Shown piece by piece: positions 18,118-24,985 of a stretch of DNA of 32,233 bases. Origin of the DNA: Cystobacterineae bacterium (GTDB lineage Bacteria > Myxococcota > Myxococcia > Myxococcales > Myxococcaceae); assembly GCA_009781495.1 (NCBI GenBank), contig WQYA01000020.1, positions 1-32,233 of the forward strand. Direction: 5' to 3'. The notes under the pieces were generated by a model, which saw only the letters and a list, made by a program, of their open reading frames with translations, searched no databases and was not told where the DNA came from. The position numbers and the translations under genes were made by a program. Position 1 is the first letter of the stretch; every line of letters begins with the position of its first letter.

Positions 18118-18858
18118 TTACATATACATGCCACCGTTTACTTTTAGAACTTCACCCGTAATATAGGAAGCCTCTTCGCTCGCTAAAAAAACCACCGCCC
18201 GCGCAATGTCCTCCACCCCTCCCAACCTCCCCAGGGCAATGGACGCCACCATCTTCTCCCGGGTTTCAGCAGGCAGCTTTGCCGTCATCTCCGTGTCTAT
18301 AAACCCCGGGGCCACCGCATTGACGCGAATGGAGCGCGAAGCCAACTCGCGCGCCAGGGACTTGGTCAGGCCGATGAGGCCCGCCTTGGAAGCCGAATAG
18401 GCCGTTTGCCCCGCATTCCCCATTTCGCCAACAACGGAGGCTATATTCACAATGGCGCCGGAGCGCTGGCGAAGCATGGGGCGCGTCACGGCACGGCAAA
18501 GCGCAAAAGCGCCGCGTAAATTGGTGTCTAACACCGCATCCCAATCCTCATCTTTAAAACGCATGATGAGGCCATCAATCGCAATGCCGGCGTTGTTGAC
18601 AAGCACGTCGACACGCTCGTGTTTCTTCACAAGCTCGTCCACCAGCTGCGTGCAGGCTTTGGTGTCTTGCACATTCAACGGCCATGCACTCGCACGCTCC
18701 CCCAAAAGGCCCACCAACTCCTGAGCCTCGGCCTCGTTGCCCGGGTAGTAAGTCAACACCACTGTCGCCCCACGACGCGCAAATTCCAACACGCAGGCGC
18801 GGCCAATTCCGCGAGAGCCGCCCGTCACCAACACTGTTTTGCCTGCAAAATCATTCAT
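18118..18858 (-). CDS. fabG: 3-oxoacyl-ACP reductase FabG
   Basis: FabG reduces 3-oxoacyl-ACP with NADPH in fatty acid elongation. The 246-residue short-chain dehydrogenase has the nucleotide motif TGGSRGIG (12-19), NNAG (88-91), and catalytic Ser141, Tyr154 and Lys158 (YSASK). ATG 18858 overlaps the fabD stop as ATGA and has GGGAGG upstream. The open frame upstream of this ATG runs inside fabD and is not part of the gene. The C-terminal [15 protein letters not shown] is typical for FabG. Confidence 0.95.
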   Translation of the reverse strand: MNDFAGKTVLVTGGSRGIGRACVLEFARRGATVVLTYYPGNEAEAQELVGLLGERASAWPLNVQDTKACTQLVDELVKKHERVDVLVNNAGIAIDGLIMRFKDEDWDAVLDTNLRGAFALCRAVTRPMLRQRSGAIVNIASVVGEMGNAGQTAYSASKAGLIGLTKSLARELASRSIRVNAVAPGFIDTEMTAKLPAETREKMVASIALGRLGGVEDIARAVVFLASEEASYITGEVLKVNGGMYM

Positions 18859-19790
18859 AGCATTCCTCCCAACAGGGCATTGAGGCTCTTCTCGTCTTCC
18901 ACATTGGCGCAATTCATTTGAGGACAAATTCTCTTCACCAGCCCGCTCAATACCTTCCCGGGCCCAAACTCAATCACCTCTGAGACACCCTCCCGAGATA
19001 AAAATTCCACCGTCTCCACCCAGCGAACAGGCGCTGCAACCTGCTCCAACAACAAAGCGCCTATGCGTGAAGCGTCCGCATTGGGGGCAGCTTCTGTGTT
19101 GGAAACAATCGGCGCTGAAGGTTTTGAGAAATGAATTTTCTCCAGCACACCCGCAAAGCGGGCTTTCACCGGCAACATGAGCGGACAATGAAAGGGAGCC
19201 GACACAGGCAAGCGCAATACCCGGCGGGCGCCCGCCGCTTTGAGCAACTCGCCGGCACGCTCCACCGCCGCCGTGTCTCCGGCAATTACCGTCTGGTTGG
19301 GCTCGTTGTAGTTGGCAGGGGCAAGCACCTGGCCTTGCGCCGCTTCGCTGCAAATGCGTTGTATGCTCGCCACATCCACCCCTAAAACAACCGCCATCGC
19401 CCCCGTACCCTCAGGGACAGCCTCCTGCATCAATTGGCCACGTGCACGTACGGCACGTACCGCATCCTCGAAAGACAGGGCCGTCGAGGCCACCAAAGCA
19501 GAATATTCCCCCAGGGAGTGCCCGGCAAAAAACACCGGCTGAAGCGTTGCGCGCTTCGCAAATGCAACCCACGCCGCAATGGACGTCGTCAAAATGGCAG
19601 GCTGCTGGTTGGCCGTCCGCTTCAACGCTTCTTCGGGCCCATTCCAACACAAAGCCGAAAGCTTTTCTCCCAAGGCCTCGTCCGCTCGCTCAAATATTTC
19701 GCGGGACTCAGGAAAGGCTTCGGCCAAAGCCTTCCCCATTCCGATGTATTGACTGCCTTGCCCTGGAAAAATGCATGCCGTCTTGCTCAT
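18855..19790 (-). CDS. fabD: Malonyl-CoA:ACP transacylase FabD
   Basis: FabD loads malonyl groups from CoA onto ACP. The 311-residue protein begins with FPGQGSQYIGMG (8-19), has the nucleophile Ser92 in AGHSLGEYSAL and the catalytic His201 in SAPFHCPLM, and ends with the VIEFGPGKVLSGLVKR motif. It starts ten bases after fabH and overlaps fabG by four bases, forming part of the fab operon. Length and motif spacing are normal. Confidence 0.95.
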   Translation of the reverse strand: MSKTACIFPGQGSQYIGMGKALAEAFPESREIFERADEALGEKLSALCWNGPEEALKRTANQQPAILTTSIAAWVAFAKRATLQPVFFAGHSLGEYSALVASTALSFEDAVRAVRARGQLMQEAVPEGTGAMAVVLGVDVASIQRICSEAAQGQVLAPANYNEPNQTVIAGDTAAVERAGELLKAAGARRVLRLPVSAPFHCPLMLPVKARFAGVLEKIHFSKPSAPIVSNTEAAPNADASRIGALLLEQVAAPVRWVETVEFLSREGVSEVIEFGPGKVLSGLVKRICPQMNCANVEDEKSLNALLGGML

Positions 19791-19800
19791 GAATTCACTC

Positions 19801-20784
19801 CTACCAGCGAATCAACCCTGCTCCCCAGGACATCCCCGCCCCTATCGCCATGACAAGAATCAAATCCTCACGCTTAAGCTTCCCTGCACGGTTGGCCTCA
19901 TCCAATGTCAGCGGTACCGAGGCAGAGGAGGTGTTGCCATAGCGGCTGATGTTGATATGGGCCTTCTCAAACGGAATTCCTATGCGCTCAAGAATGGCTT
20001 CAAGAATGCGTACGTTGGCTTGGTGGGCTATCACATGCTGAATTTCAGAGAGCGATAGGTTGTGCTCGCGAACAATACGCTCTATGGCATGTACCAGTGC
20101 GGTTACGGCAAATTTATAAACCTCCCGCCCACGCATCGACACCTTGTGGTGCTGCGCAGCCAAACTCTCCGGCGTCAAAGGCGTTCGGCTCCCTCCACCC
20201 GGTATGCACAAAATGTCGGCGGCGGAACCGTCGGAATAGAGTTGCAGCGCCAACAGCCCTCGCCCCGGCTCCTCCGCCGGCGCAAGCACCATCGCCCCCG
20301 CTCCATCCCCAAATAAAATGCTGCTCCCCCTGTCTTCCCAATTTGTAATCCTGCTTAAAAGCTCTGCACCTACTACCAATACGTTCTTCACCGCCCCCGT
20401 CGCAATGTATTGAGAGGCTACGGACATCGCAAATAAGGAGCCTGCACAAGCAGCGCCAATGTCAAAAGCAAAAGCTTTCTTCGCTCCCAATTTGTGCGCC
20501 AAATGCACCGCACAGGCCGGCGTCTGCATGTCCGGCGTCACCGTCGCCACCAACACCATCTCCAGCTCCCCTGCCTCAAGCTTCGCCATCCGCAAAGCTT
20601 GAAGGGATGCCGCCAAAGCCAAGTCCGAAGTGGCTTCCTCCGGCGCAGCAATGTGGCGCGTGCGAATCCCCGTGCGCTCAAAAATCCACGCATCCGAAGT
20701 GTTCATCCGTGCCGCCAAGTCGTCGTTGGTCAACACCTTTGAGGGAACATAACTTCCCGTGCCTATAATTTGAACCTGTCTCAC
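19801..20784 (-). CDS. fabH: 3-oxoacyl-ACP synthase III (FabH)
   Basis: FabH starts fatty acid synthesis by condensing an acyl-CoA primer with malonyl-ACP. The 327-residue protein carries the catalytic triad Cys113 (AACAGSLF), His254 (VIAHQANVRI) and Asn284 (RYGNTSSAS). The start is GTG 20784, giving MRQVQIIGTGSYVPS, which matches the family N-terminus; only a weak ribosome-binding site is seen. It is followed by fabD after ten bases. In many bacteria plsX sits directly upstream, but here the 106-base gap to rpmF holds no gene. Confidence 0.94.
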   Translation of the reverse strand: MRQVQIIGTGSYVPSKVLTNDDLAARMNTSDAWIFERTGIRTRHIAAPEEATSDLALAASLQALRMAKLEAGELEMVLVATVTPDMQTPACAVHLAHKLGAKKAFAFDIGAACAGSLFAMSVASQYIATGAVKNVLVVGAELLSRITNWEDRGSSILFGDGAGAMVLAPAEEPGRGLLALQLYSDGSAADILCIPGGGSRTPLTPESLAAQHHKVSMRGREVYKFAVTALVHAIERIVREHNLSLSEIQHVIAHQANVRILEAILERIGIPFEKAHINISRYGNTSSASVPLTLDEANRAGKLKREDLILVMAIGAGMSWGAGLIRW

Positions 20785-20890
20785 GAGGTCGGCTGTCTAT
20801 CTCTAAAACGCGCAGATGTCACCGCATAGATTTTTGCGCAGTGCGCATCCAAAAACGCACCTGCTCAGCAAAACCCAAGCTGCCCAAAAC
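20785..20890 (-). other. rpmF-fabH spacer where plsX is usually found
   Basis: No gene fits in these 106 bases. On the minus strand a TTTTTG/CAAAAA pair encloses TGCGC/GCGCA near 20834-20858, which could be a small hairpin. There is no clear terminator, so read-through from rpmF to fabH is possible. Confidence 0.5.
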
Positions 20891-21079
20891 CTAGTTGTTG
20901 TCAACCGTCAAAACTTTCTTATCGCCATAATAACCGCAGACTGCACAAACCCGATGTGAAACCAATGCCGCACCACATTTGGGACAACGGTTGAGTTGTA
21001 CAGCGGAACGCAGGTTGTTGTTGGCCGCTCGACGTCGGTCGCGACGCATCTTTGATGTTCTCTTCTTCGGTATACCCAT
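20891..21079 (-). CDS. rpmF: Ribosomal protein L32
   Basis: L32 is a small protein of the large ribosomal subunit. The 62-residue sequence begins MGIPKKRTSKMRRDRRRA, the typical basic N-terminus, and has the zinc-binding set CPKC and CAVCGYY, so this is the zinc-containing form. It follows yceD by 24 bases, as in most bacteria, and precedes the fab genes. The stop is next to a C-terminal VDNN. Confidence 0.95.
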   Translation of the reverse strand: MGIPKKRTSKMRRDRRRAANNNLRSAVQLNRCPKCGAALVSHRVCAVCGYYGDKKVLTVDNN

Positions 21080-21103
21080 GACACTTCCTTCTTCTGCCTC
21101 TCC

Positions 21104-21676
21104 TTAGGCCTTAGGCTTAGAGAGATTTATTTCTTTTAACTTCGCTAGCCTTGAGTCGACAAGCTTCAGCTCACACTCACAACTTTTAAGGTTATAATTG
21201 CTCCCACATGTCGCACATAATCCTTTGCAGTTTTCGCTGCATAGCACGGAAATGGGCAAAGCAAGCAAAATTTGCTCTTTCACCAAAAACGAAAGGGGAA
21301 TTTCCTTCCCATCAAAAGGCTCTATGTCTGCCAAAGCCATGTGAAAAGAGCCCTCCCCTTCCACACGCTCCGCCTGCCCCAACTGCTGGAGCGCCGCCTC
21401 ATAGTCGGCTTGCGAAACCAACGTGGCCGAAAACGAAACAGACAAAGGAAAGTCGACTTCCTCAAGGCAACGCGCACAACCCGTCCTCAGTTGCAAACTC
21501 AACTCCGCCTCCAAAAAGATTTCCTTGCCCGTCTTTTGCAACCTCGCAGACAACAACGAAGAACTGAGCCAGGAAACACCCCCCACCTCCGCAAATATCT
21601 CATCCAAAAAGGCCGGAGGCAATTCGCGTTGAAGCTTGAGAGAAGGTTCTTGAATTTCTGCGACTTGAACAAACAT
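21104..21676 (-). CDS. yceD: YceD family protein (DUF177)
   Basis: YceD/DUF177 proteins are encoded just before rpmF and are linked to 23S rRNA accumulation in some bacteria and plants. ATG 21676 (MFVQVAEIQEPSLK) is chosen, giving 190 residues, with a GAAGGGG about 11 bases upstream; the longer frame to 21898 crosses the divergent promoter region. The conserved cysteine pair in GCARCLEEV (about 87-90) and the C-terminal cluster CSENCKGLCATCGSNYN with a final CEC are clear. It is the first gene of the long fab operon. Confidence 0.9.
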   Translation of the reverse strand: MFVQVAEIQEPSLKLQRELPPAFLDEIFAEVGGVSWLSSSLLSARLQKTGKEIFLEAELSLQLRTGCARCLEEVDFPLSVSFSATLVSQADYEAALQQLGQAERVEGEGSFHMALADIEPFDGKEIPLSFLVKEQILLALPISVLCSENCKGLCATCGSNYNLKSCECELKLVDSRLAKLKEINLSKPKA

Positions 21677-21884
21677 GGTTTCAAAGGCCCCTTCAGGAGC
21701 GCGCCCACCGCTAGCATAAGAGAAAACCCAGGGGAAGAGGAAAGGGGCTCTTGAGGGAAGGGGGCGATGGGTGGGAGGAGGCGTTTTGCAACAATATAGC
21801 GATAAAAGTGGAAATAACGACAACGTCCCCCAGAAATGGTATTCGCATTTCCTAAACCACAGTTGCTCCCCAAAGACATTCACC
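21677..21884. promoter_or_regulatory. Divergent promoter region between yceD and the phosphoesterase
   Basis: This 208-base gap separates divergent genes, so it should hold promoters for both. On the minus strand TATGCT near 21715-21720 is a possible -10 for the yceD-fab operon. On the plus strand AT-rich sequence near 21790-21815 could serve the phosphoesterase. Neither has a convincing -35. Confidence 0.35.
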
Positions 21885-22769
21885 ATGCGTATTGCCATTA
21901 TCGCCGATATTCACGGAAACTTCATCGCCTGTGAAGCCGTCATGAGGGACATACGCAGCCAGGCGCCGGACCTGATTGTCGCGGCCGGAGACTTGGCGCT
22001 GCGCGGCCCCCACCCAGCGGAATCCATGGACTTGGTTTTTTCAGAATGCCGACACGTCCTCATCGGCAATACCGACGCCTATTTGGCCGACCGCTATATA
22101 CGCGGCGCCTATCAGGAACAGTCCCATTGGAAAACGGAACTCTTGCAGTGGACTCGCGAAAGGCTGGGCCCGGAGCGTCTGAAAAAAATAGCCGAGCTGC
22201 CCTTCTCCCTCTCCCTTTCACCCTATCCGGGCCAAAGTGTTTTTATTTGCCACGCTAACCCTAAAAACCTTGAAGACTCACTGGAGCCTACGCTGAATGA
22301 GTCCAGTTTGCGCCACTACCTGGAGGGCATTCGCGCGCGCGTCATCGTCTTTGGACACCTGCATTTTCCCTATCGCCGCCGCGTGGGCTCCAGCTTGCTC
22401 ATTGATGTGGGCTCCACAGGTTTGCAGCGCGACGGCGACTGGCGGGCCTCCTATGGCCTCGTCACCTTCACCCCCACAAGCCGTAAAGTACAAATCCGCC
22501 GCGTCAAATATCCCGTACGCCAGGCAACCCAGGCTTTGACAGGACGCTCCGTCCCGGGAGCACGTATGCTGGCGCAAAAACTCTTGGAAGCCCGCTATCA
22601 AAAACACCCCGACTTCCTTCAGGCCGCTCGAAGGTTTCTGGGCATCGCTCCCAATCGACTCCAAGAGCCACACCGCGCCTTCCAATCCTTCCCTGCAAAA
22701 CCCCCCTCCCAGGAGCCTCAAAACGCCAACCCTCCACCTGCCTGCCCTCATCCACTGAAACGCCCATAG
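21885..22769 (+). CDS. Calcineurin-like metallophosphoesterase (YfcE/MJ0936-like)
   Basis: This is a probable cytoplasmic phosphodiesterase or phosphatase of unknown substrate. ATG 21885 gives MRIAIIADIHGNFIACEAV, the standard start of the family. Metal-binding motifs appear in order: DIHGN (8-12), AGDLALRGP with Asp (about 36), GNTD (61-64, in place of the common GNHD), CHANP (about 125) and FGHLHFPY (about 158-165). The last 60 residues are rich in Pro, Gln and basic residues and are probably disordered. The GNTD variant is seen in some subgroups. No obvious ribosome-binding site precedes the start. Confidence 0.88.
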   Translation: MRIAIIADIHGNFIACEAVMRDIRSQAPDLIVAAGDLALRGPHPAESMDLVFSECRHVLIGNTDAYLADRYIRGAYQEQSHWKTELLQWTRERLGPERLKKIAELPFSLSLSPYPGQSVFICHANPKNLEDSLEPTLNESSLRHYLEGIRARVIVFGHLHFPYRRRVGSSLLIDVGSTGLQRDGDWRASYGLVTFTPTSRKVQIRRVKYPVRQATQALTGRSVPGARMLAQKLLEARYQKHPDFLQAARRFLGIAPNRLQEPHRAFQSFPAKPPSQEPQNANPPPACPHPLKRP

Positions 22770-22957
22770 GCATAGAGGGCCTCCTGCCCTCCTATGGCCT
22801 TCTCCTGGCCTCCTATGGAAAATCCCCTTTCATATGCTTGTTATGCTACCCCCCTCCCCGGAGGATGGGTTTATTTCATGTGCCCAACTGCTCAAGCATC
22901 TGGCACTTGGGGACAAAACCCGCTATGTTGTGCTAAATTCGTGCAAGGAGTCTGCCT

Positions 22958-23221
22958 GTGTTCGGTCTCAAAACCCCAGAGCTGCTGATTATTTTCGCAG
23001 CGCTTCTGTTGTTGTTTGGCGCAACACGCCTGCCTCAGCTTGGAAAATCCTTAGGCTCTGCCATTCGCAACTTTAAAAAGGGGATTTCACCCGACGACGA
23101 CGAGGAGCAAGCCGCCGACAGCCCCCCCAACAACAAGGCGGCTGCTAACAAAAAATTGGAGGCTGAAACCTCAACCAGCGCTTCTGAAGTCAGTTCCTCA
23201 AAAATCAGCTCGAAGGATTAG
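22958..23221 (+). CDS. tatA: Twin-arginine translocase subunit TatA/E
   Basis: TatA forms the membrane-permeating part of the twin-arginine export system for folded proteins. The 87-residue protein starts at GTG 22958 (AGGAG eight bases upstream). It has the short transmembrane helix ELLIIFAALLLLFGATRLP (8-26), the FG hinge, an amphipathic helix LGKSLGSAIRNFKKGI, and an acidic, Ser/Ala-rich tail. No tatB or tatC is adjacent. The window's likely Tat substrate is ActB. Confidence 0.92.
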   Translation: MFGLKTPELLIIFAALLLLFGATRLPQLGKSLGSAIRNFKKGISPDDDEEQAADSPPNNKAAANKKLEAETSTSASEVSSSKISSKD

Positions 23222-23239
23222 AAGAATTCTACACCGTCT

Positions 23240-23282
23240 GCAAAAACACCTTCACCGCTTGGGTGAAAAGCGCGGTTTTTGC
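23240..23282 (+). terminator. Stem-loop after tatA, possible terminator
   Basis: Outer arms GCAAAAAC (23240-23247) and GTTTTTGC (23275-23282) pair perfectly. Inside them TTCACC (23251-23256) and GGTGAA (23262-23267) form a second stem. The T5 run is part of the outer stem. It may end the tatA transcript or be a leader structure for ilvE. Confidence 0.4.
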
Positions 23283-23347
23283 GGCCTGGAGTTGACAATT
23301 CCATGCGTTAGGGAGAGAAAGAACGCTCTCTCAAACAACAGGCGCCC

Positions 23348-24295
23348 ATGAGTAACGATAAAGCCAACGCAACCGCAGAAAAAATTTGGATGGATGGAAA
23401 ACTGCTCAACTGGAATGACGCTCAAGTCCACGTGTTGACGCATGGACTCCACTATGGCTTCGGCGTGTTTGAAGGCATTCGCGCCTACCGTAGCCAAAGC
23501 GGCCGCCTCGCCGTCTTCCGTCTCGCGGACCACATGCGCCGCCTGGTCGACTCCGCACATGTTTGCCAACTGGCCATGCCCTATGGCCAAGCACAGCTAG
23601 AGGAGGCTTGTCTGGAGCTTCTGCGGGCCCAGTCCAACACGCTCAAGGACATGGTTTATATACGTCCGGTGGCCTTTATGGGCGACGGCGCTATGGGGTT
23701 GGCCGCTGTTAACCCTACCCGCGTCGCCATTGCCGCATGGCCGTGGGCCTCCTATCTCGGTGAAGAGGGCCTCGCTAAGGGTATACGCGCTAAGGTGAGC
23801 TCCTATGGGCGCTCCCATATTAATACCACCATGTCTAAGGCTAAGGCCGCTGGTAACTATGTTAATTCCATCTTCGCTAAACGCGATGCCGTCTCTGCCG
23901 GCTGCGACGAAAGCATCTTCTTGGACGTCCAAGGCTATGTCGCGGAAGCTTCGGCCGAAAACATTTTCATTGTCGACCGCCACGGCACCGTGAAAACACC
24001 CCCCCTCTCCATGCCCATCCTCGACGGCATTACGCGCGACAGCGCCATTCAAATTCTGCGCAAGGACATGGCTTGCAAAGTCGAAGAAGTCGCCTTCACC
24101 CGCGATGAGCTTTATCTCGCCAAAGAAGTCTTCATCTCTGGAACGGCCGCCGAAATTACCCCCATCCGCGAAGTGGATGGAAGGCAAATAGGTCAAGGCA
24201 CGGTGGGCCCCAAAACGAAGGAGCTTCAAGAGCGCTACCTTAAAGCCGTACGCGGACACTATCCCCCATATGAAGCTTGGCTAAGTTATGTCTAA
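23348..24295 (+). CDS. ilvE: Branched-chain amino acid aminotransferase
   Basis: IlvE is a PLP enzyme for the last step of valine, leucine and isoleucine synthesis and the first of their breakdown. Here it could also supply branched primers for FabH. The 315-residue protein has HGLHYGFGVFEGIRAY (32-47), the PLP lysine Lys166 in SKAKAAGNYVNS, and the E-A-S-A-E-N-I-F stretch and GITRDSAI that bind the phosphate and substrate. ATG 23348 fits the family start. It is followed after 11 bases by the HXXEE gene, so the two may be co-transcribed. Confidence 0.94.
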   Translation: MSNDKANATAEKIWMDGKLLNWNDAQVHVLTHGLHYGFGVFEGIRAYRSQSGRLAVFRLADHMRRLVDSAHVCQLAMPYGQAQLEEACLELLRAQSNTLKDMVYIRPVAFMGDGAMGLAAVNPTRVAIAAWPWASYLGEEGLAKGIRAKVSSYGRSHINTTMSKAKAAGNYVNSIFAKRDAVSAGCDESIFLDVQGYVAEASAENIFIVDRHGTVKTPPLSMPILDGITRDSAIQILRKDMACKVEEVAFTRDELYLAKEVFISGTAAEITPIREVDGRQIGQGTVGPKTKELQERYLKAVRGHYPPYEAWLSYV

Positions 24296-24306
24296 ACTTA
24301 GGGGTT

Positions 24307-24831
24307 ATGGATAAACATACCCCACTCGTATGGCTGTTGCCCATTGTCTTCATGCTGCACGACTTTGAGGAAATTATTTTTTTCGAGTCGTGGATGCGCA
24401 AAAACAAAGCATTTTTGGAGAAGAAATTCCCGAAAATGCCCCCGTGGGTTTTGGCCCATGCCAGCAGCTTGTCAACGCCTGCCTTCGCATTGGCTGTGGC
24501 GGGGGAATTTGTGTTGTTGAGTTTGATAACCTGGGGCTGTGTGCTTTTTGACAATTATGGTTTGTGGTTGGCCCTCTTTATGGTCTTTTTCATCCACCTC
24601 TTTGTCCACGTGGGACAGTGGCTGGTTTTAAGGCGATATATCCCCGCTATTTATACAACATTTCTTGGCTTGGTTTATGGCGCCTATGTCGTGTACACCC
24701 TCCTCGTCAACAAGCTGTTTCCAGTTTCAGAAATGGCCTTGTGGACCGTTGTCGGTGTGGGGCTGGCGGCGCCGAGCTTTGTTTTTCTCCACAAACTGGC
24801 TGCATGGTTTGACAAGCGGCTGCACCCCTAA
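24307..24831 (+). CDS. HXXEE-domain membrane protein
   Basis: The biochemical function of this family is unknown. ATG 24307 is chosen (TAGGGG just upstream), giving 174 residues. Near the N-terminus is the diagnostic LHDFEEIIFFESW with His and two Glu at the H-x-x-E-E spacing. About four to five hydrophobic segments follow, including FMVFFIHLFVHVGQW with two more histidines, then YGAYVVYTLLVNKLF and a last segment before a basic end. The conserved His/Glu set in a small membrane protein suggests metal binding, as inference only. It sits directly after ilvE. Confidence 0.82.
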   Translation: MDKHTPLVWLLPIVFMLHDFEEIIFFESWMRKNKAFLEKKFPKMPPWVLAHASSLSTPAFALAVAGEFVLLSLITWGCVLFDNYGLWLALFMVFFIHLFVHVGQWLVLRRYIPAIYTTFLGLVYGAYVVYTLLVNKLFPVSEMALWTVVGVGLAAPSFVFLHKLAAWFDKRLHP

Positions 24832-24916
24832 CCTCAAAAGCCTGTATTTCCCCCTTCTGTTGTCAGCTGCTGTGCATGTGCCGCCGGCTTATGGGCATGC
24901 CATGCTCTGGAAACAT

Positions 24917-24948
24917 ACCCTTGCGGGGGGGGAGGCCCTCGCAAGGGT
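24917..24948. terminator. Stem-loop between convergent genes
   Basis: Arms ACCCTTGCG (24917-24925) and CGCAAGGGT (24940-24948) match perfectly over nine bases around a GC-rich loop that begins with a G run. It lies between the ends of the HXXEE gene and the RCC1-repeat gene. It lacks a T-run, so termination is plausible by position but not certain. Confidence 0.45.
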
Positions 24949-24985
24949 GCGGACGGCTGGCGGGCCGCTTGGGGCCCTAGGGGGG

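Noticed and set aside
23292-23297. Promoter with perfect TTGACA before ilvE
   Set aside because: No acceptable -10 hexamer lies 16-18 bases downstream (GAGAAA at the expected place).
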